Positions 35,216 to 44,638 of a stretch of 64,000 bases of DNA are shown here, piece by piece (the stretch's first letter is position 1; each line of letters opens with the position of its first letter). Where the stretch lies: positions 3,472,001 to 3,536,000 of the forward strand of contig NZ_RKHO01000001.1 of the NCBI RefSeq assembly GCF_003752505.1. Reading direction: 5' to 3'. The position numbers and the translations under genes are program-made. The notes beneath the pieces are model-generated. The model did not search any database. It was not told where the DNA came from and saw only the letters and a list, made by a program, of their open reading frames with translations. Source of the stretch: Nocardioides aurantiacus. Its GTDB lineage: Bacteria; Actinomycetota; Actinomycetes; Propionibacteriales; Nocardioidaceae.

Positions 35216-35662
35216 TCAGGACACGGAGCGCTCGAGGGCGCTCAGCACCTGCTCCTTGCGGGGCGCACCCGTGGCGCGCGTGACCTCGTGCCCGCGGGCG
35301 TCGAGGACGATCGTGGTGGGGGTGCGCAGGATGCCCAGGCGGCGTACGACGTCGAGGTGCTGCTCGGCGTCGACCTCCACGTGGGCGACACCCGGCGTCA
35401 CGGCGACGACCTCGCCCAGGGTGCGCCGGGTCGCCCGGCAGGGGGCGCAGAACGCCGAGCTGAACTGCAGCAGGGTGGCCCGCTCCCCCGCCTGGTCGGC
35501 CCAGGGGGTGTCGGCCAGCACCGACGGCTCGACCGACGGCTCCGGCTCCGGGGCGTCCGCGGTGACGTCGCGACGGAACCGGCCGTCGGTCAGGGCGCGG
35601 TAGCCGCCGAACAGGCCGGCCGCGACGAGGGCGGCCAGCAGGACCCAGGCACCGGTGGACAT
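35216..35662 (-). CDS. Membrane-anchored thioredoxin-like protein
   Basis: A 148-residue protein with one N-terminal helix (residues 5-21), a Pro/Glu linker and a thioredoxin fold carrying the active site SAFCAPCRATRR near 71-82 and the cis-proline in RTPTTIVLD near 114. The CAPC dithiol faces the extracytoplasmic side if the helix is an anchor, or the cytoplasm if orientation is reversed; the mature length and position next to sulfur-relay genes match the mycobacterial ThiX/Rv0816c type. It converges with the IspD-SDR gene and is followed upstream by the MoaD-like gene. Confidence 0.88.
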   Translation of the reverse strand: MSTGAWVLLAALVAAGLFGGYRALTDGRFRRDVTADAPEPEPSVEPSVLADTPWADQAGERATLLQFSSAFCAPCRATRRTLGEVVAVTPGVAHVEVDAEQHLDVVRRLGILRTPTTIVLDARGHEVTRATGAPRKEQVLSALERSVS

Positions 35663-35699
35663 GACGGGCCCAACGACGCGAGCCGGCCGGGCATTCCGC

Positions 35700-35996
35700 T
35701 CAGCCGCCGGCGAAGGGGGGGAGGAGCTCCACGCTCTGACCGGGCTGGACGAGGACGGTCGTGGGGTCGTCGGTGGTGACCGGACGGTCGCCCACCATCA
35801 CCGAGCAGCAGGCGAGGACGTCGGCGAACCTGCGGCCCTCGTGGGTGGCGCGGGCGGTGGCCAGCAGCTCCGAGAGCGGGGTGGGTCCGGTGACCTCGAC
35901 GGCGTCGGTGTCGGTGCCGGCGGCGTGGCGCGCGGCGGCCCAGTAGCGCAGCGTCACGGTCGCCGTGCGGACGCTCGGGTCGGGAGCAGCGCTCAC
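35700..35996 (-). CDS. MoaD/ThiS-type sulfur-carrier protein
   Basis: A 98-residue beta-grasp protein ending in PPFAGG, with the C-terminal Gly-Gly required for adenylation and thiocarboxylation. Internal motif [13 protein letters not shown] near residue 14 resembles MoaD. The GTG at 35996 has AAGGA eight bases upstream and was preferred over a longer frame. It is divergent from glnR with about 90 bases between starts. It lies 37 bases upstream of the thioredoxin-like gene on the same strand. No moaE, moeB or thiamine genes are nearby, so the acceptor of the sulfur is unknown. Confidence 0.85.
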   Translation of the reverse strand: MSAAPDPSVRTATVTLRYWAAARHAAGTDTDAVEVTGPTPLSELLATARATHEGRRFADVLACCSVMVGDRPVTTDDPTTVLVQPGQSVELLPPFAGG

Positions 35997-36087
35997 GTTG
36001 GTTATCCTTGCCTCTGGTCGGGGCGTTCCCATCAGCGTAGATGGGTCGCCGCACGACCTCTCGCCGGGAACTCACCCAGGAGGTGCC

Positions 36088-36804
36088 ATGGGCACCCTGC
36101 TCCTGCTCACCAAGGCGCTGCAACCCTCCGCCGAGGTGCTCCCGGGCCTGGCCCTGCTCAGCCACTCGGTGAAGATCCTGCCCGCGGAGGGCAGCGCGCT
36201 GCTCGAGGCTCCCGACCACGACCTGCTCCTGGTCGACGGCCGTCGCGAGCTCGCCCAGGCGCGCGACCTGTGCCGGCTGATCCGCACCACCGGCTCCGAC
36301 CAGCCCGTGCTGCTCATCGTCACCGAGGGCGGGCTCGCGGTCGTCACCCACGACTGGGGCATGGACGACGTCGTGCTCGACACCGCCGGCCCCGCCGAGA
36401 TCGACGCCCGGATCCGGCTCGGCCTGGCCCGGCTCTCCGCCCGCGCGGACGCCGACGACCCGGACGCCCACGTGATCCGGTCCGGCGAGGTCGTCGTCGA
36501 CGAGGCGACCTACACCGCCAAGCTCGGCAAGCGGGTGCTCGACCTGACCTTCAAGGAGTTCGAGCTCCTGAAGTACCTCGTCCAGCACCCCGGCCGCGTC
36601 TTCACCCGCGACCAGCTGCTGCAGGAGGTGTGGGGCTACGACTACTTCGGCGGCACCCGCACCGTCGACGTCCACGTGCGCCGGCTCCGCGCCAAGCTCG
36701 GCACCGACCACGAGGCCCTGATCGGCACGGTGCGCAACGTCGGCTACCGCTTCGTCGCGCCGCCGCGCGAGAGCCGCGAGCGCCAGGACGCCCCGAGCCG
36801 CTGA
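36088..36804 (+). CDS. glnR: GlnR-type OmpR-family regulator
   Basis: A 238-residue response regulator with a degenerate receiver (residues 1-115, LLLVDGR in place of a typical phosphorylation pocket) and an OmpR winged helix ([28 protein letters not shown], then [20 protein letters not shown]). No histidine kinase is adjacent. The sequence and the direct neighbour mshD correspond to mycobacterial Rv0818, GlnR, the central nitrogen regulator, which is thought to act without classical phosphorylation. A perfect AGGAGG lies five bases before the ATG. It may also regulate carbon or phosphate genes in relatives. Confidence 0.87.
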   Translation: MGTLLLLTKALQPSAEVLPGLALLSHSVKILPAEGSALLEAPDHDLLLVDGRRELAQARDLCRLIRTTGSDQPVLLIVTEGGLAVVTHDWGMDDVVLDTAGPAEIDARIRLGLARLSARADADDPDAHVIRSGEVVVDEATYTAKLGKRVLDLTFKEFELLKYLVQHPGRVFTRDQLLQEVWGYDYFGGTRTVDVHVRRLRAKLGTDHEALIGTVRNVGYRFVAPPRESRERQDAPSR

Positions 36805-36830
36805 CCCCGCTCCGGCGCTAGGGTCGCGCC

Positions 36831-37760
36831 ATGGTCGCCATCACGCACGTCGCAGCCGCCGACTTCGACTGGGCGGCCGAGAGCGGTCCCGCCGCCGACG
36901 TACGCCGTGTCGCCCGCGCCACCACGGCGCACGACGGCGCCACCACGCTCAACGAGCAGGCGTTGCTCCAGCTGAAGAACCGCGGGCTCCGGGACGCGGA
37001 CCTCTGGCTCGCCCACCGCGACGACGCCCCGGACGCCCCGGCGGCCGGGTTCGCCTTCCGGCACGCCGAGAGCCTGGTCGACCTCGCCGTGCACCCGGAG
37101 TCACGACGCCACGGGGTCGGCCTGGCGCTGGCCAGCGCGGCCCTGCCCGAGGGCCGCCGCGTCGAGGTCTGGTCGCACGCCGACCACCCCGGCGCCGAGC
37201 GGCTCGCGCTGCACTTCGGGCTCCCCCGCGAGCGCGAGCTGCGCATCATGAAGCGCCCCCTCACCGACCTGCCGTCCTGGGCCGCCCCCGAGGGCGTGGT
37301 CATCCGCGGCTTCGAGCCGCAGGACGAGGCCGCCCTGCTGGAGGTCAACGCCTCCGCGTTCGCGCACCACCCGGAGCAGGGCCACATGAGCCACGCCGAC
37401 TTCGTCGAGCGCACCAGCGAGGCGTGGTTCGACCCGTCCGGGCTGCTCGTCGCCGTGCCCGCCGGCGACGCCTCGGGCCTGCCACCGATGCTCGGGTTCC
37501 ACTGGACCAAGGAGCACCGCGACGAGCAGCCGCCGTACGGCGAGGTCTACGTCGTCGCGGTCAACCCCAAGGCCGCCGGCCGCGGCCTCGGCACCGTGCT
37601 GACCAACGCCGGCCTCGCCCACCTCGCCTCCCGCGGGCTCGACGACGTGCTGCTCTACGTCGACGGCGACAACGACCCGGCGATCGCCGTCTACACCAAC
37701 CAGGGCTTCGACACCGACCGCGTCGAGGTGCAGTACCGCGGGGTCGTCAGCCTCGGCTGA
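36831..37760 (+). CDS. mshD: Mycothiol synthase
   Basis: A 309-residue protein with two GNAT domains. The first ends near residue 130 (DLAVHPESRRHGVGLALASAAL); the second contains the active acetyl-CoA-binding motif VVAVNPKAAGRGLGTVLTNAGLAHL near 240-265 and VDGDNDPAIAVYTNQGF. MshD acetylates the cysteinyl glucosaminyl-inositol to give mycothiol, the major thiol of actinobacteria. The gene is 26 bases after glnR and is transcribed in the same direction, conserved in Mycobacterium. Confidence 0.94.
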   Translation: MVAITHVAAADFDWAAESGPAADVRRVARATTAHDGATTLNEQALLQLKNRGLRDADLWLAHRDDAPDAPAAGFAFRHAESLVDLAVHPESRRHGVGLALASAALPEGRRVEVWSHADHPGAERLALHFGLPRERELRIMKRPLTDLPSWAAPEGVVIRGFEPQDEAALLEVNASAFAHHPEQGHMSHADFVERTSEAWFDPSGLLVAVPAGDASGLPPMLGFHWTKEHRDEQPPYGEVYVVAVNPKAAGRGLGTVLTNAGLAHLASRGLDDVLLYVDGDNDPAIAVYTNQGFDTDRVEVQYRGVVSLG

Positions 37761-37774
37761 CCTGGCGGGCGGGA

Positions 37775-38830
37775 TCAGGCGCGCAGCACCGCCCCGGCAC
37801 GCTCGGCGATCTCCCGGACGTACGCCGGGCACTCGCGGCCGGCGTCGACGAAGTGGATGAACCCGTGGACCATCGAGGCGTAGCGGGTCAGGTCGACCTC
37901 GACGCCCTGCTTCTCGAGCAGCGCGGCGTAGGCCTCCCCCTCGTCGCGCAGCGGGTCGAAGCCCGCGGTGACGACGTGGGCGGGGGCGAGGTCCGCCGGG
38001 AAGTCGGTACGCCGCAGCGCGGACGCGTCGGGGTGGTGCACGTCGACCGCGTCGGGGTCGAAGAAGTTCTCCCGGGCGCCGTCGAGGAACGCCTGGGTGA
38101 GCAGCAGCCCCTCGGGCGCGAACAGCCGACGGCTGGTGCTCTCCTCCACCCAGTCCGTGCCGGGGTAGATCAGCAGCTGCAGCCGCATCGGCAGCTCCTC
38201 CTCGGCCGCGAAGACGGCCGTCGAGGCGCTCAGCGCGCCCCCGGCGGAGTCGCCGCCGACGGCGAGACGGTCGCGGTCGGCGCCGACCTCCTCGGCGTGC
38301 TCGACCAGCCAGCGGTAGGCCGCCTTGCAGTCGTCGCTGGCCGCGGGGAAGCGGTGCTCGGGGGTGCGGCGGTAGTCGACCGCCAGCACCTGCACGCCGG
38401 CCGTCTCGGCGAGGACGCGGCAGAACGGGTCGTGGGTCTCCAGGTCGCCGTACATCCAGCCGCCGCCGTGCAGGAACAGCAGCGTCGGGGACGTCTCGGC
38501 ACCGATGCACGCGGTCGGGGTGTAGAGCCGCGCGTCGAGCGGTCCGGCGCCACCGTCCACCTGGAGGTCGCGGTACGCAGCCAGCGGCGGGCGGCCCCCG
38601 ATCATGCGCGTCAGCCGGCGGTAGGACAGCCGGGCGTCGTCGATCGGCAGGGTGGACATGTCGGCGATCCGCGCCAGCCTCTGCGCCGCGAACATCAGCT
38701 GCAGCTCGGGGGCGAGCTCCAGCCCGTCGAGCCGGCGCGGGCGACCGCGCAGCAGCCGCTGCACCCCGGGCGGCAGCCCCATCACCAGGCGGAGGACGAG
38801 ACGTTCGAGGGCGAAGCGCAGACGGGTCAC
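37775..38830 (-). CDS. Alpha/beta hydrolase, hormone-sensitive-lipase family esterase
   Basis: A 351-residue esterase of the HSL (group IV) type. The oxyanion motif HGGGW lies near residue 124, the nucleophile in GDSAGG near 193, and the acid and histidine in [12 protein letters not shown] near 290 and SMVHGFIHF near 320. The substrate is probably a short- or medium-chain ester. GTG start at 38830. The gene is convergent with mshD and divergent from ppk; it shows no operon partners. N-terminal region of about 100 residues before the catalytic core is a cap. Confidence 0.9.
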   Translation of the reverse strand: MTRLRFALERLVLRLVMGLPPGVQRLLRGRPRRLDGLELAPELQLMFAAQRLARIADMSTLPIDDARLSYRRLTRMIGGRPPLAAYRDLQVDGGAGPLDARLYTPTACIGAETSPTLLFLHGGGWMYGDLETHDPFCRVLAETAGVQVLAVDYRRTPEHRFPAASDDCKAAYRWLVEHAEEVGADRDRLAVGGDSAGGALSASTAVFAAEEELPMRLQLLIYPGTDWVEESTSRRLFAPEGLLLTQAFLDGARENFFDPDAVDVHHPDASALRRTDFPADLAPAHVVTAGFDPLRDEGEAYAALLEKQGVEVDLTRYASMVHGFIHFVDAGRECPAYVREIAERAGAVLRA

Positions 38831-38882
38831 GGGGGAAAACTACGACACCCCTCGTTCACCTGTCGGTGGAAGGATGGGACCC

Positions 38883-41108
38883 ATGACCGAGAGCCTCCAC
38901 CCCGCGACGGGTTCCGACGCCGACGAGGGCCCCCAGGACCCGACCCTGCGCGTCGTCCCCGCCGACAGCTTCGACGTGGACCCGCCCTACGACCCGGGTG
39001 AGCCGCAGTTCGACGAGGGTGAGTTCCCCGACCGGTTCCTGGACCGCGAGCTGTCGTGGCTGCACTTCAACCAGCGGGTGCTGGCGCTCTCGGAGGACCC
39101 CGCGCTGCCGCTGCTCGAGCGGGCCCGCTTCCTGGCCATCGTGGCCAGCAACCTCGACGAGTTCTTCATGGTGCGCGTGGCCGGCCTCAAGCGGCGGATC
39201 GCGGCCGGGGTCGCCGTACGCGCGGCGTCGGGGTTGATGCCCCGCGAGGTGCTCGAGCAGATCTGGCGGGTGAGCGGCGAGCTGCAGGCCCGCCACGCGT
39301 CCTGCTTCCGCGACCAGATCGTGCCCGCGCTCGCCGCGGAGGGCATCACGCTGGTGCGCTGGGACGACCTCGACCGCGAGGAGCAGAAGCAGTGCAAGCG
39401 TCTGTTCAAGGAGCGCGTCTTCCCCGTGCTCACCCCGCTGGCCGTCGACCCGGCCCACCCGTTCCCCTACATCTCCGGGCTCTCGCTCAACCTCGCGGTG
39501 CTGGTGCGCAACCCCAAGACCGACAAGGAGCACTTCGCGCGGGTCAAGGTGCCGCCGATCTTCACCCGCTTCGTGCCGCTGGGCAACCAGCGCTTCGTGC
39601 CGCTCGAGGACGTCATCGGCGAGCACCTGAAGAAGCTCTTCCCCGGCATGGAGATCATGAGCGTCAACACCTTCCGGGTGACGCGCAACGAGGACCTCGA
39701 GGTCGAGGAGGACGACGCCGAGAACCTCCTCAAGGCGCTGGAGAAGGAGCTGCTGCGGCGCCGCTTCGGCCCGCCGGTGCGGCTCGAGGTCGAGGAGAAC
39801 ATCGACGCCCACGTGCTCGAGCTGCTGATCAGCGAGCTCGGCGTCACCGAGTCCGAGGTCTTCCGGCTCCCCGGCCCGCTGGACCTGCGCGGCCTGCACG
39901 GCATCGCCGACCTCGACCGCGAGGACCTGAAGTACCCCAACTTCCTGCCCGCCACCCACACCCTGCTGGCGCCCGTCGAGTCGGCCTCGCCGGTCGACGT
40001 CTTCAAGGCGCTGCAGCGCTCCGACGTGCTGCTGCACCACCCCTACGACTCCTTCAGCACCTCGGTGCAGCGGTTCATCGAGCAGGCCGCGGCCGACCCG
40101 CAGGTGCTCGCGATCAAGCAGACGCTCTACCGCACCTCGGGCGACTCCCCGATCATCGACGCCCTCGTCGACGCCGCCGAGAGCGGCAAGCAGGTGCTGG
40201 TCATCGTCGAGATCAAGGCGCGCTTCGACGAGTCGGCCAACATCCGCTGGGCCCGCAAGCTCGAGCACGCCGGCTGCCACGTGGTCTACGGCCTGGTCGG
40301 CCTGAAGACCCACTGCAAGCTGTCGATGGTGGTGCGCGACGAGCCCGAGGGCATCCGCCGCTACACCCACATCGGCACCGGCAACTACAACCCCAAGACC
40401 GCGCGGATGTACGAGGACTTCGGGCTGCTCACCACCGACGAGACCATCGGCGAGGACGTCGCCCACCTGTTCAACAACCTCTCCGGCTACAGCCGCAACG
40501 CGTCGTACGCCGAGCTCATGGTCGCCCCCGACTCGGTGCGCACCGGCCTGCTCGACCTGATCCGCGCCGAGACCGCCCACCACAAGGCCGGGCGACCCGC
40601 ACGGATCCGCCTCAAGGCCAACTCCATCGTCGACGAGGCCGTCATCGACGCGCTCTACACCGCCTCCCGCGCCGGGGTGCCGATCGACCTGCTGATCCGC
40701 GGCATCTGCGCGGTCCGGCCGGGCGTGCCGGAGCTGTCGGAGACGATCCGGGTCAAGTCGATCCTCGGCCGCTACCTCGAGCACAGCCGGATCATGTGGT
40801 TCGAGAACGGCGGCGAGCCGCTGGCCTACATCGGCTCCGCCGACCTGATGCACCGCAACCTCGACCGCCGCGTCGAGGTGCTGGTCAAGCTGCCCTCGGC
40901 CACCGAGACCGACGAGGTCACCCGGCTGCTCGACCTCGCCTTCTCCGACCACACCGCCGGCTTCTCGCTCGACTCCGACGGTGAGTGGTCGGCCGTCACC
41001 TCGCCCGACGAGCAGCCCGTGCGCAACCTCCAGGAGCACCTCATCTCGATCCACAAGCGGCGCCGGCGCGGCCAGCACGACCGCGGGGAGCGGGCCTCGC
41101 GCGGCTGA
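38883..41108 (+). CDS. ppk1: Polyphosphate kinase 1
   Basis: A 741-residue protein of normal Ppk1 length. The N-domain contains [22 protein letters not shown] near residues 50-71 and [12 protein letters not shown] near 94-105. The head domain has HPYDSF, the phosphoryl-transfer histidine near residue 476 in [12 protein letters not shown], and the second active-site loop in [14 protein letters not shown]. The enzyme makes inorganic polyphosphate from ATP reversibly. The acidic tail [13 protein letters not shown]... and a basic C-terminus are seen. Downstream (same strand) lies the Nudix/histidine phosphatase gene mutT1, an arrangement also found in M. tuberculosis. Confidence 0.96.
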   Translation: MTESLHPATGSDADEGPQDPTLRVVPADSFDVDPPYDPGEPQFDEGEFPDRFLDRELSWLHFNQRVLALSEDPALPLLERARFLAIVASNLDEFFMVRVAGLKRRIAAGVAVRAASGLMPREVLEQIWRVSGELQARHASCFRDQIVPALAAEGITLVRWDDLDREEQKQCKRLFKERVFPVLTPLAVDPAHPFPYISGLSLNLAVLVRNPKTDKEHFARVKVPPIFTRFVPLGNQRFVPLEDVIGEHLKKLFPGMEIMSVNTFRVTRNEDLEVEEDDAENLLKALEKELLRRRFGPPVRLEVEENIDAHVLELLISELGVTESEVFRLPGPLDLRGLHGIADLDREDLKYPNFLPATHTLLAPVESASPVDVFKALQRSDVLLHHPYDSFSTSVQRFIEQAAADPQVLAIKQTLYRTSGDSPIIDALVDAAESGKQVLVIVEIKARFDESANIRWARKLEHAGCHVVYGLVGLKTHCKLSMVVRDEPEGIRRYTHIGTGNYNPKTARMYEDFGLLTTDETIGEDVAHLFNNLSGYSRNASYAELMVAPDSVRTGLLDLIRAETAHHKAGRPARIRLKANSIVDEAVIDALYTASRAGVPIDLLIRGICAVRPGVPELSETIRVKSILGRYLEHSRIMWFENGGEPLAYIGSADLMHRNLDRRVEVLVKLPSATETDEVTRLLDLAFSDHTAGFSLDSDGEWSAVTSPDEQPVRNLQEHLISIHKRRRRGQHDRGERASRG

Positions 41109-41164
41109 GGCCGGCACCCGCCGACCCCGCGACGTACGCCGGGGCCGACGATCGGGCTCGCGCC

Positions 41165-42307
41165 TCAGCAGGTCGCGAAGACCAGCGGGCCCTCGTAGAG
41201 GCCGGAGAGCACGAAGCCGTCGTCGCTGCGGGGGCGCAGGTCGAGCAGCACGTCGGGGCCGACGGCGCGCGAGCGGGTGAGCTCGTAGTCGTCGGCGACG
41301 CGACCGCCGCCGCGCCCCGGCGTCTCCCCCACGACCAGCTCGGCGCGGGCGCGCAGGTCCTCGCGCGCCCGGTCGTCGTCCTCGTAGTGCGCGACCACGT
41401 GCAGGGTGCGGCCGGCGTCCATGCCCATCGCGAAGCCGGCCAGCGGGGAGACGCCGCCGACGTCGTCGACCAGGCCCTCGGCCTGCTGCTGCTCCTCCTC
41501 GGCGGCGGTGGCCATCGACAGGTCCTCGCACACGAAGTCGCCGGTCCACAGCATCGCGTTGACGGTCCCGCCCAGGCGCCCGGCGACGTCCTCCACGCCG
41601 GCCACGTCGCTCACCGGGGTGGCGTCGCCGCGGGCGACCTTCGCGGTCGAGGCGGCGTAGGACCTGGTGTCGCTGCTGACCACCAGGCCCTGGTCGGGCA
41701 GCAGGGCGACGTACTGCAGCGCCGGGGTCAGCGTCGGGTCGAGCGAGGCGACCAGGTCGATGCCGCCGTCCCAGGTGCCCCCCGGGCCGCCGCCGGCCGG
41801 AGCGTCGTACCCGGCGCGGCGCAGGTTGCCGGCCAGCACGTCGAAGTCGGTGCCCTCGGGGGGCCGGAGCACCATCGCCGCACCCTTCGGCGACTGCGAG
41901 TAGAGCTCCCACTGCGCGGTGGCCGGGCCGAAGCCGTAGATCTCCTGCAGCGCGCCCGCGGCCTCCTCGGTGCTCGAGACCGGGGACAGGTCGGCGTCGT
42001 AGGCCTTCGCCGTCATCGCCTCGACGGCGTCGCGGTCGGGGTCCTCGCCCAGGTCGGCGCCGACGCTACGGCGCACCTGGGTCCAGTCGGTGAAGGCGAC
42101 CCGGCGGGCGTCCTGCGGCGCGTGGGTGAGTGCCTCCTGGAGCGGGGTGCGGTCAGCGCGGCGCCACAGCCACACGCCCGTGACCACGAGCCCGGCGACC
42201 AGGGCCAGCACGAGCAGCCCGACGAGCAGGGTCCGGCGGCGCGGCCGCGGACGTCTCTGCACGTCAGGAGGGTAGCCGCCGCGTGGGCGTGTGAGGATGT
42301 CCGCCAT
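41165..42307 (-). CDS. Hypothetical membrane-anchored protein
   Basis: A 380-residue protein with a basic N-terminus (QRRPRPRRR), one helix (LLVGLLVLALVAGLVVTGVWL near residues 27-47) and an extracytoplasmic domain rich in Asp/Gly with two cysteines (FVCEDLS and the terminal FATC). No known family recognised; the domain contains VAFTDWTQVRRSVG near 69 and LLPDQGLVVSSDTRSY near 202. A GGAGGGGG site lies seven bases before the ATG. The start codon shares bases with that of mutT1 on the opposite strand (see 42305-42308). It converges with ppk1. Confidence 0.8.
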   Translation of the reverse strand: MADILTRPRGGYPPDVQRRPRPRRRTLLVGLLVLALVAGLVVTGVWLWRRADRTPLQEALTHAPQDARRVAFTDWTQVRRSVGADLGEDPDRDAVEAMTAKAYDADLSPVSSTEEAAGALQEIYGFGPATAQWELYSQSPKGAAMVLRPPEGTDFDVLAGNLRRAGYDAPAGGGPGGTWDGGIDLVASLDPTLTPALQYVALLPDQGLVVSSDTRSYAASTAKVARGDATPVSDVAGVEDVAGRLGGTVNAMLWTGDFVCEDLSMATAAEEEQQQAEGLVDDVGGVSPLAGFAMGMDAGRTLHVVAHYEDDDRAREDLRARAELVVGETPGRGGGRVADDYELTRSRAVGPDVLLDLRPRSDDGFVLSGLYEGPLVFATC

Positions 42308-43226
42308 GGGTCAGCCCCCTCCGCTCCCTGCGACCCCTCCTGCTCGGGCCACCGGCCCGGACGTCGTCGCGGCGGGAGCCGTCGTCGTCCGCAAGGGCCC
42401 CGAGGGCCGCGAGGTGCTGCTGGTGCACCGACCGAAGTACGACGACTGGTCCTTCCCCAAGGGCAAGCAGGACCCGGGCGAGCACGTCACCACCACGGCG
42501 GTGCGCGAGCTGCTCGAGGAGACCGGCGTCGAGGTCCGGCTCGGTCGCCCGCTGCTCCCCCAGCTGTACGCCGTCTCCGGCGGTCGCGCGAAGAAGGTGC
42601 ACTACTGGGTCGGTCACGTGGTCGGCGACGACGACGTCAGCGGCTACGAGCCCAACCCCGAGGTCGACGAGGTGCGCTGGGAGCCGCTGGCCACGGCCGC
42701 CTCGCTGCTGACCTACCTCGACGACGTGCACCTGCTCGAGCAGCTCCGCAAGCAGCCCCGGGCGACGAGCGCCCTGGTCGTCGTACGCCACGCCAAGGCG
42801 GCCAAGCGGCGCGACTGGCACGGCCCCGACCCGCGTCGGCCGCTGCTCGACGTGGGCGAGGAGCAGGCCCGTGAGCTGTCGCGGCTGCTCGCGGCGTACG
42901 GCGTGACGCGGGTGCACAGCTCCTCGAGCACCCGCTGCACCCAGACGCTCGCGCCGTACGCCGAGGAGCAGGTGCTGCCGCTGCAGGAGCTCGACGAGCT
43001 CTCCGAGGAGCTCTCCGACCCCGACGCGGCCGCCCGGCTGCTCCACACCCTGGCGGCGGCGCCCGAGTCGAGCGTGGTGTGCAGCCACCGGCCCGTGCTG
43101 CCGACGCTGCTCGGCGTCCTGGGCGTCGAGGAGGAGCCGCTGGCCCCCTCCGAGCTGGTGGTGTGCCACCACCGCAGGGGCGAGCTCGTCGCGGTCGAGC
43201 GGCACCTGCCGGTCCCGCTCGCCTGA
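42306..43226 (+). CDS. mutT1: MutT1-like Nudix hydrolase fused to a histidine phosphatase
   Basis: About 306 residues. The N-terminal Nudix domain has the full box G-x5-E-x7-REUXEE-x-G-U in GKQDPGEHVTTTAV-RELLEETGV, near residues 54-76. The C-terminal RHG phosphatase domain begins VVVRHAKAAKRRDWHGPD near 159 with a second His in SVVCSHRPVL near 255. Mycobacterial MutT1 hydrolyses 8-oxo-dGTP and diadenosine polyphosphates stepwise. In-frame starts also exist at 42291 (GTG) and 42297 (ATG); 42306 is chosen for the family N-terminus, with AGG nine bases upstream. Confidence 0.88.
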   Translation: MGQPPPLPATPPARATGPDVVAAGAVVVRKGPEGREVLLVHRPKYDDWSFPKGKQDPGEHVTTTAVRELLEETGVEVRLGRPLLPQLYAVSGGRAKKVHYWVGHVVGDDDVSGYEPNPEVDEVRWEPLATAASLLTYLDDVHLLEQLRKQPRATSALVVVRHAKAAKRRDWHGPDPRRPLLDVGEEQARELSRLLAAYGVTRVHSSSSTRCTQTLAPYAEEQVLPLQELDELSEELSDPDAAARLLHTLAAAPESSVVCSHRPVLPTLLGVLGVEEEPLAPSELVVCHHRRGELVAVERHLPVPLA

Positions 43227-43320
43227 CCCGCGGCCCGGACCACGCAAAGGCCGCTGAACTGCGCATTTCCACGTGACGCACGTCATGGACGCGCGGTGTC
43301 CCGCCATCTGGGCAGCCAGC

Positions 43321-43338
43321 GTTCACCTGCCGTTCACC
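43321..43338 (+). promoter_or_regulatory. PHO box upstream of pstS
   Basis: Two direct repeats of GTTCACC are spaced exactly 11 bases apart (43321-43327 and 43332-43338), the layout of PhoP binding sites in Streptomyces. A weaker third unit (GTCCCCG) may follow. The site is about 77 bases before the pstS start and implies phosphate-starvation control. A phoP/phoR pair is not in the window. Confidence 0.8.
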
Positions 43339-43414
43339 CGCGTCCCCGTGCCGTGACACCTCTGCTTCCTAGGTTCAGCTCGTCCACCCCCTTGTGAACT
43401 CACAGGAGCCTGAA

Positions 43415-44539
43415 GTGAACCGCTCTTCCCTCCGTCGCATCGCCGCCCCCGGCGTCGCCGCGATCGCCCTCGCCACGGCGCTCTCCGCCTGCGGGGCCGC
43501 CAACGAGAACGCCTCCAGCGGCAGCGACTCCTCCGCCGAGGGCGACTCCTCGCTCTCCGGCGAGCTCGCCGGCGCCGGCGCCTCCTCCCAGGAGCGCGCC
43601 CAGGAGGCGTGGTCCACCGCCTTCCAGGCCGCCAACTCCGGCGCCACCGTCACCTACGACCCGGTCGGCTCCGGTGACGGCCGCACCCAGTTCATCGAGG
43701 GCGGTGTCGCCTTCGCCGGCTCCGACGCCTACCTCGACGACGACGAGAAGGAGCTCAGCGGCGCCAAGGAGCGCTGCGAGGGCCAGGACCCGATCGAGGT
43801 CCCGGCGTACGTCTCCCCCATCGCCATCGTGTTCAACCTCGAGGGTGTCGACGAGCTCAACCTCGACGCCAAGACCACCGCCGAGATCTTCGACGGCAAG
43901 ATCACCACCTGGAACGACCCGGCCATCGCCGACCTCAACCCCGACGCCGAGCTGCCCGACGAGCGGATCACGCCCGTCCACCGCTCCGACGACTCCGGCA
44001 CCACCGAGAACTTCACCGACTGGCTCAACCAGGCCGGCGACGGCGCGTGGAGCTACGACGCCGACGGCGTCTGGCCCGCCAAGGGCGGCGAGGCCGCCGA
44101 GGGCACCTCCGGCGTCATCTCCGCGGTCACCAACGGCACCGGCACCATCGGCTACGCCGACGAGAGCCAGGCCGGCGACCTCGCCATCGCCAAGGTCAAG
44201 GTCGGCGAGGAGTTCGTCGAGGCGACCCCCGAGGCCGGCGCCAAGGTCATCGAGGAGTCCGAGCGGGTCTCGGGCCGCCCGGACGTCGACATGGCGTTCG
44301 AGATCAACCGCACCACGACCGCGGCCGACACCTACCCCGTCGTCCTGGTCTCCTACCTGATCGCCTGCCAGACCTACTCCGACCAGGCCCAGGCCGACCT
44401 GGTCAAGGGCTACCTGTCCTACATCGTCTCCGACGAGGGCCAGAAGGCCGCTGCCGACAACGCCGGCGCCGCTGCGCTGTCCTCGTCGGTGGCCGAGGAG
44501 GCCCAGGCGATCGTCGAGAAGATCTCCGCCGGAAGCTGA
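43415..44539 (+). CDS. pstS: Phosphate ABC transporter substrate-binding protein
   Basis: A 374-residue lipoprotein with lipobox LSAC ending at residue 26 and then a Ser/Asn/Gly-rich linker. Conserved phosphate-site stretches are GAGASSQERAQEAW near residue 56, TYDPVGSGDGRTQFIEGGVAFAGSDAYL near 78 and RSDDSGTTENFTDWL near 190. GTG at 43415 is preferred over the GTG at 43394 because AGGAG lies six bases upstream. It binds phosphate outside the membrane for PstCAB. Directly under the PHO box. Confidence 0.95.
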   Translation: MNRSSLRRIAAPGVAAIALATALSACGAANENASSGSDSSAEGDSSLSGELAGAGASSQERAQEAWSTAFQAANSGATVTYDPVGSGDGRTQFIEGGVAFAGSDAYLDDDEKELSGAKERCEGQDPIEVPAYVSPIAIVFNLEGVDELNLDAKTTAEIFDGKITTWNDPAIADLNPDAELPDERITPVHRSDDSGTTENFTDWLNQAGDGAWSYDADGVWPAKGGEAAEGTSGVISAVTNGTGTIGYADESQAGDLAIAKVKVGEEFVEATPEAGAKVIEESERVSGRPDVDMAFEINRTTTAADTYPVVLVSYLIACQTYSDQAQADLVKGYLSYIVSDEGQKAAADNAGAAALSSSVAEEAQAIVEKISAGS

Positions 44540-44638
44540 GCCACGCACACCAGCACGGCAGCATGATCGGCGTGCGGGGGGTCACCACCCCCCGCACGCC
44601 ACTTGCACGACCAGCCCCTTCCACCCAGAGGACCTGAC

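Noticed and set aside
38856-41912. Very long minus-strand open frame (over 1000 codons) opposite ppk1
   Set aside because: It is the mirror frame of the strongly coding ppk1 and its neighbour, rich in Gly, Val, Arg and Asp with no domain pattern; high GC suppresses stop codons on the opposite strand.
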